A stretch of 64,000 nt of DNA from Diphasiastrum complanatum (Eukaryota > Streptophyta > Lycopodiopsida > Lycopodiales > Lycopodiaceae). This document shows positions 10,451 through 22,004 of this stretch, piece after piece; position 1 is the stretch's first letter, and each line of letters opens with the position of its first letter. Position numbers and translations under genes: made by a program. Under the pieces are notes generated by a model. That model worked only from the letters and a program-made list of their open reading frames with translations, ran no database searches and was not told the origin of the DNA. Location: contig CM055095.1 of NCBI GenBank assembly GCA_029204225.1, forward strand, positions 24,526,190 through 24,590,189. Direction: 5' to 3'.

Positions 10451-12759
10451 CAGTTATGAATCACAATAGGATCTTCATGACAACAACACGAGCACTATAG
10501 CACCCTCCCGCTCAACCTGCTGCTCAATCGAGAAGTTTCTTGTAAACTTCTACATTACCATCCCATACACCAACTCCATAATGCAAAAAAACAATATGAA
10601 ATGAGTCCTTGTCGAAAGAAGAGCAAAACCAATAATTTGTCATCTGCTACAATGTCCAATCAAGAGCAACCTTCCCTTCTGCAACTCAAATCTATTGTCT
10701 TTCCACAAGCTGATAGGATTTCCAATGTGCCAATACACAATATTTTTCAGATTCGGAAATCCAGATAGAGATTCGGTTCTGAAAACATCTGCTATCAATG
10801 ATGGTAGATTTAATGCAACCAACCCTGTCTTGTTTTGACAAGGACATGATAGAGTAAGTCACATTACTCTACAAAACAACTGAAATGTTGCAACTATCAA
10901 GGTACATTATCAATGTTGATGAATGCAAGTTTTGTTCGACAAGTGCTATAACGTTTGTTTATTTTCTTGTTTCTCTTCACCTATTTTGTGTGATTGATTT
11001 TTGCATGAGGAATAGCTACTGCACGAGAGTCTTCTATAGAGCATCTCCAGAACACATTTTCATTCATCTATCCATCTTCAGATTCCCTTGCACAGCAGTT
11101 TAGGATTTTTGAGACATAAAAAATCCATGTCAACTAGTTAATTCCTGCATCTCATTGCCATATTATTCTTTGAGTCAACTACAGCAAGATGGAAACAAAT
11201 TCAGTTAAAATTTGTTCAATCTTTAGTTCAGTCGCATGTTCAACAAGTTTCAACTATGTGTTCCACACGCCGATCCAATCCTGAGCATGAATAGTCACCA
11301 GCAACAACATCCCCACCAACAGATTTTTTTGGGGGAGGAGAGAGTGGATCTGCTTGGATCCACTGGAGCAATTACGCTGCCAGCAACAATACCAACAAGA
11401 TCGACAACCAAGGTCACAAGTCTAATATGAAAAAGACAAGGCTAAAGAAGGCAAATGGGTAATCCAAAGAGACTCAATCAAAAGAAGTACCCCAGTCATG
11501 ACGAAAATCCTTCAGAAAGAGAAACACAAGCATTGAAAAATCAGTCTCCTTCTTCAACCAACCTCTCGTCATACATCTCCATCCATTCTCATGCCTATCG
11601 CCCAAACCATCTACCGTTGTCACTACCACCCTTCCTTCCATCTATTTGTTTATCATCAGTTTACATTTCTTCTGAGAAATCCCTAGTTTTTTATAGTCCT
11701 ACGGAAGCAGTTGAAAGATCATTGCAAATGTCTTGCGGAGACCAATTGCCACCTACAATGGTTGATCAGTCAAACAAAGACCTAAGAAGCAAGCGAAGGA
11801 GCTAGAAGAAATAAAGAGAAAGATTCAAAAAGTTGAGGAGGAAGGACAAAACTTAAGCAACAATTGAGTCAGATCAGTCTTGATCAAAAGAAACTCTCTG
11901 GAGCAATGGTAGTTGAATCCCCTCTTATGAAGCCCAAAGAGATCCAAAAGTAACGAATCAAAAGAAAGAGCTGCAGAAAAGAAAGATGAAGACAACCATG
12001 AACCTGCAAATAAAGCAAGCTCCTCACCCAACAAGTGGTGGTCAAAGCTCGACATTGCAAGAGTCCAAGGTTGCAACTATAGAACTATCAGTTCCTTCAC
12101 CCTACCACCAAGCCTTCATCATATTTCCTTGCCGTTACCAAATCGTCCATCCAAAACTGTTCCTACCACAAATTTTTTATGATGAGTCCATCCCCTTGAG
12201 ACTGATAATCAAAGTTTGTGCAAGTTGCAGATCAAAGGTTTTCCTTGAGACTGGAACTTCAACTGAGAGAAGAACAATGAAACACCCAGAGGCAAATGGA
12301 GGATACAGACCTCCCAAAAGATAGAATCTGCCAAGAAACCAAAGATGAAACCGTTAATGGCAGATACAAGTGACTAAACAAAGAGACACATGGAAAGCAC
12401 TCGAGCATGCAAGTTGTGAAGCTCTTGAGAGCTCTCCAATTTTGAGAATGTCAACCAATTGTAGCAATAAGACATTCTGGTTAAACTGCGGCAATTCGTG
12501 AAAAACAGTTTTTTGTGATAAAGACTGGCGACAATAAGCACTTGGTTTTATGTAAGCGAACAAGGATCTACACTTTTTCAAGTGACGATCGAAGATGCTA
12601 ATGCAAAGTGGAACGACATCGTCCAATATGAGTTGCAGTGGGTCCTGCAACACATTTGGGATGAGATGATGTTGGCTGATTCTGACGAATCCCCAAGATA
12701 CTCAGACAGAGCAACTCAAGAGCACCTCTCACCTTAGACTGAGGAGGTGAATTCCGAAA
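10451..12759. other. 2.3 kb without identifiable gene
   Basis: I see no retroelement domain, exon or repeat here. Short ORFs (for example 11455-11805 and 11986-12324) have no recognisable motif and are interrupted at random. The stretch links a double zinc knuckle to a possible LTR at about 12.76 kb, so it may be the eroded body of an unclassified element. That is a guess from position only. Confidence 0.4.
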
Positions 12760-13146
12760 GATGGAATGACCATGTAGGAACTATATTTCTAGGCAAATGT
12801 AATAAATGCAAGTAGACCCCTCTTAAAGAAAGTAGAGTGAGCCACCTTTTGATGGTGACCTCTAGTGGAGAGCATTATTCCACTTGTAATTTGTGAAATG
12901 TGGAAATCCCACTAGGATGCCACCTAAGGAGCTCTCTTGCTTATTTAAGAGACTCTCTCTTTGTGAAGAGGAGATGATGGTTTTCTTGAGTGATGCCCCT
13001 ATGATCATGCCCTTCCATTCATATTGTGTGTGGTTGTGGATTTAGAGTGGATTAGTTTTCTTGCTTTCCTAGTTGTGGATTAGATTTCATGTTTTCTTGT
13101 GGATTAATGTAGGTTGCAAGCATCCAAGAAATTTGTAGCCAATAAT
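12760..13146 (+). repeat. Possible LTR with TATA-like box
   Basis: A purine-rich stretch (GAGGAGGTGAATTCCGAAAGA, about 12742-12762) precedes sequence with a promoter-like TTATTTAAGAGA at about 12940. A TGGTATAGACC resembling a damaged tRNA-Met primer site follows at about 13147, and a gypsy gag lies downstream. This order (polypurine tract, LTR, primer site, leader, gag) suggests an LTR, but I have no second copy to confirm the ends. Confidence 0.3.
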
Positions 13147-13712
13147 GTGGTATAGACCTTGCAAATCCATTTACGTTTTGGTTTCTTGAGTTTCTTGAAA
13201 AATTCAAGAACCAAGAAGATGGAGCTTCTTGATTTTTGAATGCTTGTAGGAGTTAATTTTCTGTTTTTTTATGAGATAGGTGGCATGCTAGGCTAGTTGT
13301 CAGATTTTGCAAGTAGTTTAGTTTCCATTTTGCAATGATCCGTTCTAGCATTCTGTCTTTAAGTGCCATAATAATGCCCAACCGTGTTTCAAGAAGAGCT
13401 GTTTTTGGGAATTCTTGGTGTGCTTGCATGGTAGAATGATTGCAAGTGATTTCAAGAGTTCAAAAATGTTCAAAATTTGAGTATCCGTGACAGGTTGAAC
13501 CATATTACAACCCCGAGAATCTACTACCTGATTAAGGCATTGAACCAAATAGAAATGATCAAGAACATGCCTAGCTAACAACCAGAATGGAGGTAGCATA
13601 AGCTGTAACAAGAAACAAACAAGCAGAACTAGTAGACAGACACCGCCAACAATATATCGAGATGGCCGAAGAAATTTCAAATTAGGCTGCAAATCTAGGT
13701 GCACCATCTTAT

Positions 13713-14351
13713 ATGGTAATTTGTCATCAGTTGAGTATGGCACTAAATGACATGAATAACTGTAATCAGATGAGAGATCAGCAAATGAAGGTTCTTTTGA
13801 ATCAAGTCAAATTGATGTCTTCACCCAATCTTGGTTTTCAACCGGAGGTTTATTCGGACGAGAAGAAGGAGAAGAAACCTGAGGTCGTCGAGGACTGGCT
13901 GGCCAAGTGGAGTAGTTACTTCAATCTGCATGGTGTTCCTGATGAGAAGAAAATTGAAAGTGTCGTGTTGTTCTTACGCGACAAAGCGTCATTGTGGTGG
14001 CGACATGTACCGGTGAAGCCAACTACTTGGGATGTGTTTGTGGAAGTTTTCAAGAAAGCTTTCGTAGTTGCTGATGATGTGGACTACTACTTAAAGTTCG
14101 TGAACTGCAAGATTGGTACAAAGAGTTTAGACTCTTATATCCAGAAATTCATGGACCTATGGAATAGGGTTCCATCATTCGATGCAAAGTTGGCATTATG
14201 GCACTTTGTCCTAGGTTTGTCAGCCGACTATCAGAACGAATGTAGACGAAATGTGCTTCAAAGCCTCGAGGATGCGTTTCGGATTGCGAAAGCATATGAT
14301 TCCACAGTGGTGGCATTCAGAAAGCAATTTGCGCATATTTTAACCACTTAA
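13713..14351 (+). pseudogene. Ty3/gypsy Gag, truncated (212 aa)
   Basis: An open frame encodes the retrotransposon gag core domain: VEDWLAKWSSYFNLHGVPDE, VLFLRDKASLWWRHV, TWDVFVEVFKKAF, then the LDSYIQKFMDLWNRVPSFD and LWHFVLGLSADYQNECRRNV helices. This is the usual gypsy capsid arrangement. Either the ATG at 13713 or that at 13737 could start it. The frame runs straight into an inverted B LTR at about 14352, so zinc knuckle and pol are lost. The TTG-rich leader before it (13150-13712) has no gene. Confidence 0.75.
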
Positions 14352-14353
14352 AA

Positions 14354-14802
14354 AACCAAGTAGAAGCATCCAATCAATCTCTAGAAGCCTCACCCCCAAG
14401 CCAAAGAACAAGAAGCATGAATGTAGAGTGAGAGCCTGCTAATAAATCAATAACCATGATGAGGAGTAGGACGAGTTTGGTCCTCTTATATAGAGCCTAA
14501 TGCATCCTGAGCACATAGCCATGCATAGCCCTATGTTCCCTATACATAGATTCACCTAGAATAGAGTCCTATGCATGGACCAACTATTCATAGAATTGCT
14601 ATTGATAACTCTACACATGCATACATTGTCTCATTACCTTGTCTAAACTCCACTTAGTGTGTTCTGGGCCTCACAAGGATATTAGTTACTTTCGGGTCAC
14701 GTCTAGTATGGCATGACATAACTAACAGCTTGTTTCACTGGAGTACCGTGTATCCAAGACTAGGAGTATACTGTATCCTATGTACTGGTCATAGACATAA
14801 CA
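14354..14802 (-). repeat. Chromovirus B LTR, truncated
   Basis: This is a minus-strand B LTR lacking the last about 66 bases. It starts at the position equivalent to 7668 (AAGTAGAAGCATCC) and ends with the LTR start (minus-strand TGTTATGTCTATGACC) at 14802. No B polypurine tract follows it. It is therefore a truncated or solo LTR that separates a gypsy gag from Copia-C LTR sequence. Confidence 0.8.
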
Positions 14803-15339
14803 CTTCTGATGTTATTATTTTCACACACTATCTAAATACGCAAGTGGTATTCAATATATACACAATTTTACAGACGTGCAGATGAAGAAAGTACAAAGCG
14901 GATGTGTTGTCTGTAGGAGATCGTGGGTCGCTGCTGTCGTTGTCAAATTTGTTAGCATAGTTGCGTGGGATGAGCGTGAAAAGTCCGTGACGTCAGCCTT
15001 TGTTGAAATGAACGTTGGTAAAGATGCGAAAACACTCTGACGAAATGTTTTAGGATTTGATTTACATGGTGCCTTCGCTTTTCCTAGGGCATCTTTGGCA
15101 TTTTGTAAGGCAATGTCGTCTTTTTCGCCTGTCACAAATCATGTGTAAAAACACAGTGTCACATTTTTTGTCTTTTTCGTCTGTGAAAATTTACTTGTAA
15201 ATATGCAGACAGTCGAGTTTTTTGCTTGTTTTATTTTACATGTATATATGCAGACTGTGCGACAACATGAGTAAAAATGCAGCATGAATGGAGGTAGATT
15301 AAAATAGGATTTAGGAGAGTAGAGGAGATAAATCCAACA
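14803..15339 (-). repeat. Copia-C 3' LTR, 5' part
   Basis: The minus strand starts TGTTGGATTTATCTCC at 15339 directly after a polypurine tract (minus-strand AGGGGAGGG, 15340-15348) that follows copia RNase H sequence. This marks the start of a copia 3' LTR. The rest of the LTR to the left is replaced at 14802 by the B LTR. It shares no stretch with the Copia-C LTR end at 6924-7601, so the full LTR must exceed about 1.2 kb if the two belong together. A 94-codon ORF here is not convincing. Confidence 0.6.
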
Positions 15340-15428
15340 CCCTCCCCTAATCTGGATCCGTGAATGCCTTGATCTTCAGACTGAGCAATGCACAAAATTT
15401 GTTGTGAGAACTTTTCCCCTGATGTAGT
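15340..15428 (-). pseudogene. Copia-C RNase H tail
   Basis: The minus-strand translation NYIRGKVLTTNFVHC, then EDQGIHGSRLGEG, is the last part of copia RNase H before the polypurine tract. It continues the reading HIEIRYHY that breaks off at 16443, showing that the element at 15429-16437 inserted into this gene. Confidence 0.65.
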
Positions 15429-16437
15429 TGTTGAATTCACACGTGTGAGACTCCCTACACATGTACTTTTGATCTCCTCAGCCCAATAATACCATAAAGA
15501 TTAGATTGATTGACAATAGGAAAGCTGATCATACAAAAAATATTATTGTGTTACAAGCAAGATCTGTCAACAAAACATGAAACTAAGCACAATAAATGCC
15601 TCAACTTGGCTAGAGAGAGAATATGAAAGTACAAAACTCGAGTAGAGAGAGAGGACACAAAGAGCTTGTCTCCAAATTTGCATTACACACAAATTTCATC
15701 ATTTTCTCAATGAGAGTACATCACATATATATAGATCCATGGACTCTCCTTTTACTTTGAGTTGAATTGGAGTTGTGAATCCACCTCTCAAGCTATCTAG
15801 ACTTATTCAAGCCACCTCACTATGTCTAATTGTGTCACCTAGTCTTTTCATGTATTAAATGTGGCATGCAAAGTATAAATGGCAATTCCTATGGTAGCTC
15901 GAGTTTCTACTTCAACCTATCTTGAATATTTTATTCTAAGATGGGTCTTTACTAAGCCAAAAGAGCTTAATTCATCTTTGGCATTTTTAGGATCCCTACT
16001 CACAACATTAGATAGATTTTTCCAATATTTTGACACTCCTCCTAAAAATATATCTAATGTGGATCAAGCATTGATCTTGAGATAAGACCAAGATTAGATG
16101 CTTTGAGAAGGCACTTTTGCAAAGTGGCTTTGTGAGAAGATCAACAATACATGAAGATGTGTCGACGTGTTCCAAGTTGATTTCTCCTCCTCAAGATAGC
16201 CATTCAAAAAAACATTGGAGACATCAAGTTGATACAAGATCCACTTAAAAAATAAGACAAGAGAGATTATGATTCTTATTGTCACCATCTTTGCTACAGG
16301 AACAAAGGTTTCTTCATAGTCAAGGCCATATATTATTCTAAGATGAGTCTTTACTAAGCCATAAGAGCTTAATTCATCTTTGGCATTTTTAGGACTCCTA
16401 CTCACAATATTAGATAGATTTTTTCAATATTTTGACA
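15429..16437 (-). mobile_element. Internally deleted copia element (Copia-1-like), 1009 bp
   Basis: On the minus strand it starts TGTCAAAATATTG and ends GTGTGAATTCAACA, flanked by a near-perfect 5-bp target duplication (GTAGT at 15424-15428, ATAGT at 16438-16442) inside Copia-C RNase H. It contains a full 3' LTR (15429-16035, 607 bp) and a polypurine tract (minus-strand AGGAGGAG, 16036-16043). An RNase H tail (VDLLTKPLCKSAFSKH) and an RT scrap (GLDYEETFVPVAKMVTIRI) follow. Only the first about 110 bases of the 5' LTR remain (16328-16437). Most of gag and pol and the primer site are gone, so it can only move in trans or is dead. Confidence 0.8.
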
Positions 16438-16442
16438 ATAGT

Positions 16443-18211
16443 GATATCTGATTTCAATGTGCTTACTCTTAGAGTGAAATCTAGGGTTGGCCAATAACGC
16501 AATAGCACTCTGATTATCACAGAATAAAATTGTGGAGTTGTACTGATATAAATTAATGTCTGACAGTAAATTTCTCAACCAAAACACTTTCTTAATAGAT
16601 TGAGAAGCAACAATGTATTCTGTTTCTAGAGAAGAAAGTGCAATAGAGGTTTGCTTACGATTTTTCCATGAGATAGGACTGCCGTTGAAGAAGAATGTAA
16701 ATCCAGATGTGGACTTATGAGTGTCTACATCTCCTCCCCAGCTTGCATCAGAATATCCACTGATCTGATGAAGATTATCGTTGTTGACTTTTCCATAGCA
16801 GATGCACTGGTTCATGATAGTTCGAATATATCTCATGATTCTTATGAGAGCCTTCCAATGGGTAATGCCAGGATTAGTCATATACTGGCTGAGTGAGCTT
16901 ACTACAAAAGAGATATTTGGTCTTGTATAGACCATTGCGTACATGAGAGATCCAAGTATCGATCGATAAAAATACTCTCTCATCTGTTTCTCTTTATGCT
17001 TGGTCTGGGGACATTAGTTCTTTGACAAATGTAGACTTGGATCTATCGGTGAGTGAGCTAATTTGAAATTTATTAGATTATATCTATTAGGAACATTGTG
17101 AAGATACCTTTGTTGAGTGACGTAAATCAGTCGTCTCACTCTATCTCTGTGGATCTGAATACTCAGAAAAAAGTGAGCTTCGTCTAGATTAGTCATGTCA
17201 AACTCTGAAAACAACATCTGCTTAGAATCCTTGACCAAATTGGTATTGTTGCTGAAGAGCAACATATCATCCACGCATAAGGTGATGATAATGAAGGATT
17301 GCTGCACTGACTTGGAATAGACGATGCAATTAGCAGTGCTTGGTTTGAATCCTTATTCGATGAGAAATGTGTGATCCTCTGAAACCAAGCTCTGGCAGAC
17401 TGTTTCAAGCCGTAAAGTACTTTGTGGAGTTTACAGGCATGATTTTTCATACCTTCTAGAACGTATCCTTCGGGCTGGATCATGTAGATGTCTTCTTGTA
17501 TAACTCCATTCAGATAGGTTATTTGTACATCAAGTTGATGTACTTCAAGGTCGGCAGCTACAACATAAGACATGAGTGCTTGAATTATTGACTACTGGAC
17601 TGCAATTCTCGTTGTAGTCGACGTTGGGGATCTGAGTGAATCCTCGTGCTACTAGTCTTACTTTTCTTCGATCAATTGTTCCGTTGGCATTGTATTTGAT
17701 CTTAAAGATCCATTTGCAATCAATGATATTGTATCCAATAGGAGCTTCGACTAGTGACCACGTCTGGTTCTTGATCAGAGAGGAATACTCTTTGTCCATA
17801 GCTTCTCTTTAGAGATCAGAGTCTGGGTGGCTGAGTGCATCTTCGACTGTCATCGGTTCCTGTATCAAGAGACATGCAGACTCAGGAGCATACCTTGTGG
17901 GCTGTGCGCACACTCGGCTTGATCTTTTGGGAGGATTTGACTGATGAACCACTCCTGGGGCTTGTTGCTGGGTAGTAGCAACATCTTCATCTGATTCGCT
18001 GCCAAAAATTGGGTCGACAATGGACACGTCTGAGCAAGAAGCTCGGACAGTCGTGTCAATGGCATGTGATGAAGATTATCCTAGAGCAATATCCTTGCCT
18101 TTGATGTCGACAAATTGATCCTCGATAAAGACTATATGTTGGCTATACAAGATTTGCTGAGTATCAGGATCATACAACTTGTATGTATTATCAGATGAAG
18201 TATATCCGATC
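16443..18211 (-). pseudogene. Copia-C reverse transcriptase and RNase H
   Basis: Minus-strand copia pol. The integrase end (QQILYSQHIVFIEDQF, about 18110) is followed by an acidic linker. RT begins MDKEYSSLIKNQTWSLVEAP (17799), continues GTIDRRKVRLVARGFTQ and LDVQITYLNGVIQEDIYM, and carries an altered catalytic box LCVDDM at about 17265-17280 (C where Y is usual). RNase H has GYSDASWGGDVDTHKSTSGF and FCDNQSAIALLANPRFHSKSKHIEIRYHY, where it is cut by the inserted copia. Frameshifts lie at about 17000, 17200, 17560 and 17800. It continues past Chromovirus B at 24737. Confidence 0.85.
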
Positions 18212-18216
18212 AGGAT

Positions 18217-19611
18217 TGTTATGTCCATGACCAGTACATAGGATACAATATACTCCTAGTCTTGGATACACGATACTCCAGTGAAACAAGCTGTTAGTTA
18301 TGCCACGTCATACTGGACGTGACCCGAAAGTAACTAATATCTTTGTGAGGCCCAGAACACACTAAATGGAATTTAGACAAGGTATGAGACAGTGTATGCA
18401 TGTGTAGAGTTATCAATAGCAATTCTATGAATAGTTGGTCCATGCATAGGACTCTATTCTAGGTGAATCTATGTATAGAAAACATAGGGCTATGCTGATA
18501 AAATTTCAGTTTTTAGGACAATAATGATTGTACTTAACAATCATAGAGAGTTATTGGTTGCTTAATCAATGGATCTATCAAGTTCTACACATTAGATCTT
18601 GATCTAGATTCACTACACTTGGATTTAAGCAAGAGCAATGGATCAACACATCATAAATTAGTGAAGGCGGCCTCACACGTGTGTACTGTCCACAGTACAA
18701 CCTGCACTTGAAATAACAAGTACAATAGTCCTAGATAACAATCATTCATAGAAATCACAAGACAAATGACTAGAAATCTCAGAAAAGAGTAGAATGCAAA
18801 AGTCTCATCAATCTTCTTAGCAAAATGATGATTCTTTTATGGATCAAGTACATCCATGAGTCTGGTACAGTCCAGCAGGTCTTCACATGTGTGAAGAGTG
18901 CCACATCACTCAGATCTATCCATTTGATCCATCCTTGATCCTTATCCAAATTTGACCTTCTAGAATATGGCTAAATCCAAAAGCTAGTCTCCTAGAATAT
19001 AATAATATTCTCTACAAAATAGGATCTAAGAAAAATGGTCAACTCTTATCTTCTAGAACTCTACACGTGTGAACATCCACTTGCGATGTGAGAGCATTTA
19101 CTCATGCACATGCAAAGAAAAGCTAATTTCTAGGTGACTAGTCAACTTGACTAAAAACTAGTCATATCATGTTCACACTAAAAACTAGTCATATCATGTT
19201 TACACTAACTAGATTGATACAAATTCATATACACGTATGAAAAGTACTTTCTTTCACACGTGAGAATAGCCTCCACACGTGTGAAATCGGATCATCAACA
19301 TTGTTCTAATGTTTGATCATTATTTACAATAACCAATGTCAAGTGAGAAGTCACAATTTTCAACGATGCATGGCTATGTGCCCAGGATGTTTTTGGCTCT
19401 ATATAAGAGGTCCAAACTCGTCCCACTCCTCATCATGGTTCTTGATTCATTGTCAGGCTCTCACTCTATATTCATGCTTCTTGTTCCTTGGCTTGGGGGT
19501 GAGGCTTCTAGAGATTGATTGGATGCTTCTACTTGGTTGGGTGATTTCTCCACAATGTGTTATCCTTTGTGTTTAGGATTTGTAAGTAGGATCTAAGGAG
19601 CTTCTCTTATA
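18217..19611 (+). repeat. Chromovirus B 5' LTR, split by an insert
   Basis: The LTR runs from TGTTATGTCCATGACC at 18217 to 18495, is interrupted, and resumes at 19366 through the TATA box (CTATATAAGA, 19399-19408) to CTTCTCTTATA at 19611. The primer-binding site TGGTATTAGAGC (one change from consensus) follows at 19613-19624. Removing the insert restores the order seen at 24210-24731. Confidence 0.85.
18496..19365. mobile_element. 870-bp LTR-like insert in a B LTR
   Basis: The insert starts TGATAAAATTTCAG and ends ACAATTTTCAACG, with ATGC repeated on both sides and imperfectly inverted ends. It has no coding capacity. It carries five or more CACACGTGTG-like palindromes (for example at 18675, 18882, 19065 and 19272) and a 28-base direct duplication (ACTAAAAACTAGTCATATCA, about 19151-19205). 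The palindromes resemble those in the Copia-1 type LTRs, so a solo copia LTR is the likeliest reading. The ends are not perfect. Confidence 0.55.
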
Positions 19612-19624
19612 GTGGTATTAGAGC

Positions 19625-20296
19625 AAGGCTTACAAGCTTGGAGAGGTGGTGCTTTTCATTGTAACTTGGTGGTATTCAACTGATATTCTCATCCAAGGAG
19701 AGGAGCAAGGTTGCAAGTTGGTGGATCTTTCCGAATTCAATTTGCATGTTCTATATCTCTCTCAAATTCATTGTGTTTTATGGTGAATTGTGCTAGGAAA
19801 TTGATTTTGGTGTCTTTTTGGAGTTTTAGCATGTGTAGCTCAAAACTAGTAAAGGATCTCAAATTTTCAACAAGTTAATTCACTTTGAAATAGTCTCCCT
19901 CTGTACTGAGTTTTACAGCACCCAATTTGGTGTCCTGTAGCCGAAGATATGAGCATCTGAAGTTTTGCAATTTTGTGAACAAAATTGGTAAAATTTCCAA
20001 TTGTTCTAATTGCATGCATGACAATTTCCTATTTTGAAGTACTGTCCTTGCATGGAATGTCTGCATATGGTTTCTCTGAGTGATTTTGACATGCAAGTAC
20101 TTTAGATCTGTTTGGAGTGGTTTACGCATGTACTCTGATGGTTAGATACAAAACTGGATTTTATAGCTGACAATTTTCGTAGAATTGAATTTTTACGTAA
20201 AAATTTTGTCAAGTAAAAAATCAATTAAATGTCATATGTCTTGCATGCCTGATAAACATTAATGAAGTAAAATTAAGAATCAAACAATGAATCGAA
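19625..20296 (+). other. Chromovirus B leader, truncated by inversion
   Basis: This is a non-coding leader matching 9042-10170 of the other B copy, with an internal deletion of about 450 bases near 19897. It stops at GAATCGAA (20296), where inverted integrase sequence begins. The remaining leader bases appear in reverse at 23604-23687. Confidence 0.7.
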
Positions 20297-21190
20297 ATAT
20301 CATGCAAAAAATCAGCAACCTTCTGGATCTTAACAGACTTCGTCTCAACATTTACTGGATATCTAGGTTAAAAACCGTACATAAGCATAAAAGGACTGTA
20401 ACCTGTAGCCATATGTTTTCTACTATTATATGCAAACTCAACCAGTGGAAGATAATCTTTCCAATGAGATTGCCTGTGAGAAACATACGTCCTCAAAATA
20501 TCTTCCATAGTTTGATTAGTCCTTTCTGTCTGGCCATCTGATTCAGGATGATCAAAAGAACTTAAACTTAAAGAAGTTTCCAATTTATGGAATACTACTG
20601 ATCAAAAGTGAATTATGAGCTTAGGATCTCTATCACTAACAATGTCACTTGGCAGACCATTCAACCGAAATAATCTTTCAACAAAGATCTGGACTAAATC
20701 AGAAGCCTTTATAGTTAAATTGACTGGTATGAATGCAGCTAACTTAGTTAACTAATCCACTACAACTCAAATAGAATTATTTTGTCGTTGGGTCTTTGGA
20801 AGTCCAACTACAAAATCCATAGATATGTTTTCTCATTTCTTGTTTGGGATATCTAACGGATGCAACAAACCATCAGCCTTATGGCGTTCAGCCTTTGCTA
20901 GTTGACATGGCTTGCATTTAACAATATATGACTCGACATATGGCTTGAGCTTTGGCCAATAGAATTCCCTCTTAACCAAGTACAAAGTCCTGTGTATACC
21001 GGGATGTCTTGCAGAGGGTATGTCATGACATTCAAACAAAATTTTTTGTTTGAGCTCATCATCACCAGGTACGCAAACTTTCTCATTCCGAAATAGTAAT
21101 CCATCTCGAATGATGAACTGTTCCACAATCTTTTTATCTTTCTTAGTTAGTTGAGTTCCCTCCTGTCTTTCTGACTCAACACTGTCCACA
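20297..21190 (-). pseudogene. Chromovirus B integrase (in inverted block)
   Basis: Minus strand. The zinc-binding domain (CHDIPSARHPGIHRTLYLVK ... YIVKCKPCQLAK) leads into the catalytic core (MDFVVGLPKT, then FRLNGLPSDIVSDRDPK with the second Asp, then FDHPESDGQTERTNQTMED with the Glu). The C-terminal side reads LPLVEFAYNSRKH. Stops occur after NKK, NSI and VVD and a frameshift near 20600, so it is inactive. The segment ends at 20297; its true continuation is on the plus strand at 23688. Confidence 0.85.
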
Positions 21191-21254
21191 TTTCTTCCGG
21201 TCTGAAGAATGTTTCAAATGTGACCAAAATGAGAATCTGATTCATATTTTTCTC

Positions 21255-21959
21255 TCAATGAAAGATATAGATCCGTAGAAATTTGGGTAAATGACAACTC
21301 GTCAGTTCATCGATTCGACTATGAGCATCTGCAACTTGATTGTCTCTTACGTAACAGATTTCATGATCAAATTCTTGCATCAATTCAGCCCATCGAGCTT
21401 TTTTCCCCCGAAGATCATGTTGATTACAAGAATACTTAAGAGGCTGGTGATCCGTATACACTACAAACTTACTACCACACAAGTAGTGTCTCCAGGTTTT
21501 AAGTGCATGGACTACAACAAACAAATCCTTTTCCTACATAGTATAACGCAACTGAAGATCAGTGAACTTTTTGCTTTCAAACGCTAGTGGCCTATCCATT
21601 TGTAATAGAACTGCTCCAACTGCAACATCACTTGCGTCCGTTCTCACAACGTAAGGTAAATCTGGATTTGCAATTTGTAACACGGGAGCTGAAACAATCA
21701 TTGTTTTAAATTTTTCAAAACAGTGATTCAATTCCTCGTTCCAAACAACAGGCGGACTAGGTTGATTCCTCTTTTTCTTTTTATTAACAATTTCTTTTGT
21801 CAAATTATTAAGCGGTGCTACTAACTTAGCATAATCATCAATAAATCTTTTGAAGAAAAGTGTAAAACCTAAAAAAGACTTTACCTGCCTCACTATTCCC
21901 GGAATTGGCCACTCAATCACAATCTTGATTTTATCCTCGTCAATCTTGATCTCATTCAC
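21255..21959 (-). pseudogene. Chromovirus B RT thumb and RNase H
   Basis: Minus strand. IEWPIPGIVRQVKSFLGFT is the end of the gypsy RT. RNase H follows: VVRTDASDVAVGAVLLQ (first Asp), a TAG stop after LQLRYTM, then EKDLFVVVHALKTWRHYL (Glu) and FVVYTDHQPLKY (Asp). The catalytic acidic residues are all present, so decay is by stops rather than loss of motifs. Confidence 0.85.
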
Positions 21960-22004
21960 AATGATCTTATGAACTCTTGCTTAAAGAATTCACACTTGGA
22001 CTCT

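Noticed and set aside
10293-13146. Endogenous pararetrovirus (caulimovirid) as an explanation for the zinc knuckles and promoter-like region
   Set aside because: No movement-protein, protease or RT motif was found, and the leader upstream belongs to a chromovirus; there is nothing to support a viral origin.
13345-13743. 132-aa minus-strand ORF with a hydrophobic stretch
   Set aside because: It overlaps the leader and start of the plus-strand gypsy gag, has no motif and no neighbours in the same sense; likely chance.
14851-15135. 94-aa minus-strand ORF
   Set aside because: It lies wholly within a copia LTR and has no recognisable domain.
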